Of a stretch of DNA of 7,788 bases, positions 5,351 to 7,788 are shown in pieces (position 1 is the first letter of the stretch; each line of letters opens with the position of its first letter). Origin of the DNA: CALGLS01 sp047626155 (lineage in GTDB: Bacteria > Bacteroidota > Bacteroidia > Chitinophagales > Saprospiraceae); NCBI GenBank assembly GCA_047626155.1, contig JBLHRR010000197.1, positions 1 to 7,788 on the forward strand, written 5' to 3'. Below the pieces are notes generated by a model. The model ran no database searches and was not told where the DNA came from. It saw nothing but the letters and a program-made list of their open reading frames with translations. The position numbers and the translations under genes are program-made.

Positions 5351-7780
5351 ATGAAAAACGTCCTCCTTATATTCTTCCTCTGCTCCCTTCAGCTTCCCCT
5401 GATAGGACAAAGCCTTCACTTCCAAATCAGCGAATTAGAAAGCGAAAGCCCAATTGCAGCAGTTAGCGTTTTCGATCAAACAAAGGCGAAGACCTATGCG
5501 ACGAATAAGAAAGGACAAGTAAAAATAGATATAAAGGAACCTGGCGTTTACTCCTTTTTATTTTTTAAAGAAGGCTACAATACTGTAACGCAAGAAGTTA
5601 CTATAACTACAGACGAGTGGCAAGATGTCGTTATATTGTTAGAAGAATTAAGTTATCAATTGGAAACGGTAGAGGTTCCTCTAACAGACGATGGAAATAG
5701 CGAGCAAAGGCGTCTTCGAAATGTAGAAGGAACAGGGATCTACGCGGCTAAAAAAAGCGAGGTCATCCAGATAACAAAACTAACCGCTAACCTGGCAGTC
5801 AATAATCCAAGGCAAATATATAAAGGCATTGCCGGACTAAATATCTGGGAAAGCGATGGTGCAGGTTTACAACTTAGTATCGGCGCTCGGGGCCTGAATC
5901 CTAACCGTAGCTCCAATTTCAATACCCGCCAAAATGGTTACGACATCAGCGCAGACGCACTCGGTTATCCTGAAAGCTATTATACGCCACCAACACAAGC
6001 ACTGGAGAAAATAGAAATTGTAAGAGGAGCAGCCTCTTTACAATATGGTTCTCAATTTGGTGGTCTGCTGAATTTCGTTTTCAAAAAAGGAGACCCTAAC
6101 AAACCATTTACGTTTAACTCCGAAGTTACTTTAGGTTCCTTTGGTTTAGCTACCGCCTTTCATAGCGTTGGTGGAACAACCGAAGGCGGTTTGAATTATT
6201 ATGCTTTTTATCAAAGGAAGGAAGGCAACGGTTGGCGACCAAATTCTGAGTTTGAACAAAATACAGCCTACGCTAGCGTTCATCGAAATATCACAAAAAG
6301 AATTCGCATCGGTTTTGAATATACCTTAATGAATTACCTGGCGCAACAACCAGGTGGCCTGCAGGATTTTGAATTCGAACAAGATGCCCGACAATCAAAG
6401 CGGAGCAGAAACTGGTTTGCGGTAGATTGGAATTTGGCCGCGATGCATTTCGATTTTGACATCACAGAAAAAACAAAAATAAACAGTCGCTCCTTTTTCT
6501 TATATGCACAACGGGACGCGCTCGGAGAACTGGGCCCGATCAATCGACCAGATCCACTGCGTGAACGGGATTTGATTAGAGGTCAGTATCGGAACTTCGG
6601 TAACGAAACCCGTTTGATTACTCGTTATACCATTGGTTCCAGGATTTCTACTTTCTTGACTGGCTTCCGTTATTATCAAGGCTTCACCAAAAACAAACAA
6701 GGGAATGCTAGTGATGGTTACGATCCTGATTTCAATTTTACAAACCCAGATGACCTGGAACGTTCTGCCTATGATTTCCCGAGTAGAAATATTGCCTTCT
6801 TTGCAGAAAACCTATTTCAACTCAATTCAAAATGGACTGTAACGCCAGGCGCACGGCTAGAATTTATCGGAACGGCTTCAGATGGTTTCTATAAGGAAAG
6901 GGTATTCTCAGGAGGGCAGGTGATTTTTGAACAGCGCTTTGAAGATATGAAATCAAAGGATCGCTACCTGGCTTTATTAGGTATTGGCTTGGGCTATAAA
7001 CCGAATTCTGATTTGGAAGTGTACGGTAATATTTCTCAAAATTATCGCTCTATTAATTTTAGTGACTTAGCTATTGTCAATCCAAACTTAGTTGTAGACT
7101 CATTGTTGCAAGATGAAAGAGGTTTTAACGCAGATCTTGGTTTTCGCGGTCGAGCGGCTAAAGGAAAGCTCGTTTTTGATGCCAGTGTGTTTTATCTTGA
7201 TTATAAAAACAGAATTGGCGTTGGAGAAATTGTGGTGGATGATCCATCGGTAGGAGGGGAGCGTGCAGTTGCTTACAGAACGAATATTGGAGATGCACGA
7301 ATTGTGGGTTTGGAAGCCTATGCTGAACTGCAAATAATGAGAGAACAAAAGGAAGAGAAGAAGCGACCGTCCATTTCAATCTTTACAAACTTCAGTCTAC
7401 TCTATGGTCGATATGTGAATGGCGGCACTTCCTTTGTTGGTAATAAAGTAGAATCGGTCCCGCCGGTAAGTTTTAAAACAGGTATAAATGTCGCTTGGCA
7501 AGATTTCAAATTGGCTTATCAGTTCAATTTTGTTTCCGAGCATTTCAGTGATGCTACCAACGCCGAATTTGTATCCGACGCCACCCGAGGTATCATCCCT
7601 TCTTATCAGGTACAGGATCTTTCCTTATCCTATGTTATAGGTATTTTCGATTTACAAGCCGGTGTAAATAACTTGTTAGATGCGCGCTATTTTACGCGTC
7701 GAGCTGCGGCATATCCAGGGCCGGGGATTATTCCCAGTGATGGACGGAGTTTTTATGGAGGGATAGCGGTGCGGCTGTGA
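5351..7780 (+). CDS. FecA-like TonB-dependent outer-membrane receptor with N-terminal carboxypeptidase-regulatory-like domain
   Basis: An 809-residue protein, apparently complete. A Sec signal peptide covers residues 1 to about 20 (cleavage near LIGQ). A beta-sandwich of the carboxypeptidase D regulatory-like type, common in Bacteroidota receptors, covers about 22-100. A TonB-box-like ETVEV lies at 105-109. The plug follows at about 125-245, with RGLNPNR (180-186), GYPESYYTPP and RGAASLQYGSQFGG (ending at 238), the pattern of FecA-type ferric-citrate receptors. The 22-stranded barrel fills the rest, with the NNLLDARYF motif near the C-terminus. It would import a substrate across the outer membrane using TonB energy. 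An iron chelate is the best guess from FecA likeness and the imelysin neighbour, but the ligand is not certain. The final residues are AVRL rather than ending in the usual aromatic. The ATG at 5351 sits in an A-rich context without a Shine-Dalgarno sequence. Confidence 0.93.
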   Translation: MKNVLLIFFLCSLQLPLIGQSLHFQISELESESPIAAVSVFDQTKAKTYATNKKGQVKIDIKEPGVYSFLFFKEGYNTVTQEVTITTDEWQDVVILLEELSYQLETVEVPLTDDGNSEQRRLRNVEGTGIYAAKKSEVIQITKLTANLAVNNPRQIYKGIAGLNIWESDGAGLQLSIGARGLNPNRSSNFNTRQNGYDISADALGYPESYYTPPTQALEKIEIVRGAASLQYGSQFGGLLNFVFKKGDPNKPFTFNSEVTLGSFGLATAFHSVGGTTEGGLNYYAFYQRKEGNGWRPNSEFEQNTAYASVHRNITKRIRIGFEYTLMNYLAQQPGGLQDFEFEQDARQSKRSRNWFAVDWNLAAMHFDFDITEKTKINSRSFFLYAQRDALGELGPINRPDPLRERDLIRGQYRNFGNETRLITRYTIGSRISTFLTGFRYYQGFTKNKQGNASDGYDPDFNFTNPDDLERSAYDFPSRNIAFFAENLFQLNSKWTVTPGARLEFIGTASDGFYKERVFSGGQVIFEQRFEDMKSKDRYLALLGIGLGYKPNSDLEVYGNISQNYRSINFSDLAIVNPNLVVDSLLQDERGFNADLGFRGRAAKGKLVFDASVFYLDYKNRIGVGEIVVDDPSVGGERAVAYRTNIGDARIVGLEAYAELQIMREQKEEKKRPSISIFTNFSLLYGRYVNGGTSFVGNKVESVPPVSFKTGINVAWQDFKLAYQFNFVSEHFSDATNAEFVSDATRGIIPSYQVQDLSLSYVIGIFDLQAGVNNLLDARYFTRRAAAYPGPGIIPSDGRSFYGGIAVRL

Positions 7781-7788
7781 ACCCCCAG

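Noticed and set aside
7100..7379. Overlapping minus-strand open frames inside the receptor gene
   Set aside because: Both lie opposite intact barrel-coding sequence and have no recognisable domain or start context.

Overview
The window looks like a stretch of chromosome from a member of the Bacteroidota, possibly a Saprospiria/Lewinella-like marine or aquatic organism. The phylum call rests on three things: two lipoproteins with an acidic stretch just after the lipid-modified cysteine (the Bacteroidota surface-export signal), a -7 box of the TAnnTTTG type upstream of the first gene, and A/T-rich start contexts without a Shine-Dalgarno sequence. The class-level guess is weak.

Layout. Positions 1-242 are non-coding and hold three imperfect copies of a 70-80 bp repeat with AATCAAAATCAAAA-type spacers. 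A drug/metabolite-type (EamA) membrane transporter lies on the minus strand at 243-1145. A 327 bp divergent intergenic region (1146-1472) carries a candidate promoter for each direction. Four plus-strand genes follow: a DUF4856 lipoprotein (1473-2552), an imelysin-family lipoprotein (2663-3766), an HTTM / vitamin K-dependent gamma-carboxylase-like membrane protein (3773-5119), and a FecA-like TonB-dependent outer-membrane receptor (5351-7780). The first three are probably one transcript. The receptor is separated by 231 bp that contain a strong hairpin-forming repeat and a possible second promoter.

How the genes may work together. Imelysin-like proteins and FecA-like receptors are both linked to iron acquisition. 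The two lipoproteins are predicted to sit on the cell surface, the receptor imports a substrate (perhaps a ferric chelate) across the outer membrane, and the HTTM protein sits in the inner membrane. The HTTM protein keeps the lysine and the histidine that align with the catalytic Lys218 and His160 of human gamma-glutamyl carboxylase, so it may be a real enzyme. Whether it modifies its lipoprotein neighbours is an open and testable idea. The EamA gene is divergent and probably unrelated.

Three unrelated families of short-unit intergenic repeats occur within 5.3 kb (32-240, 2564-2616, 5187-5290). They are the main structure that gene content does not explain.
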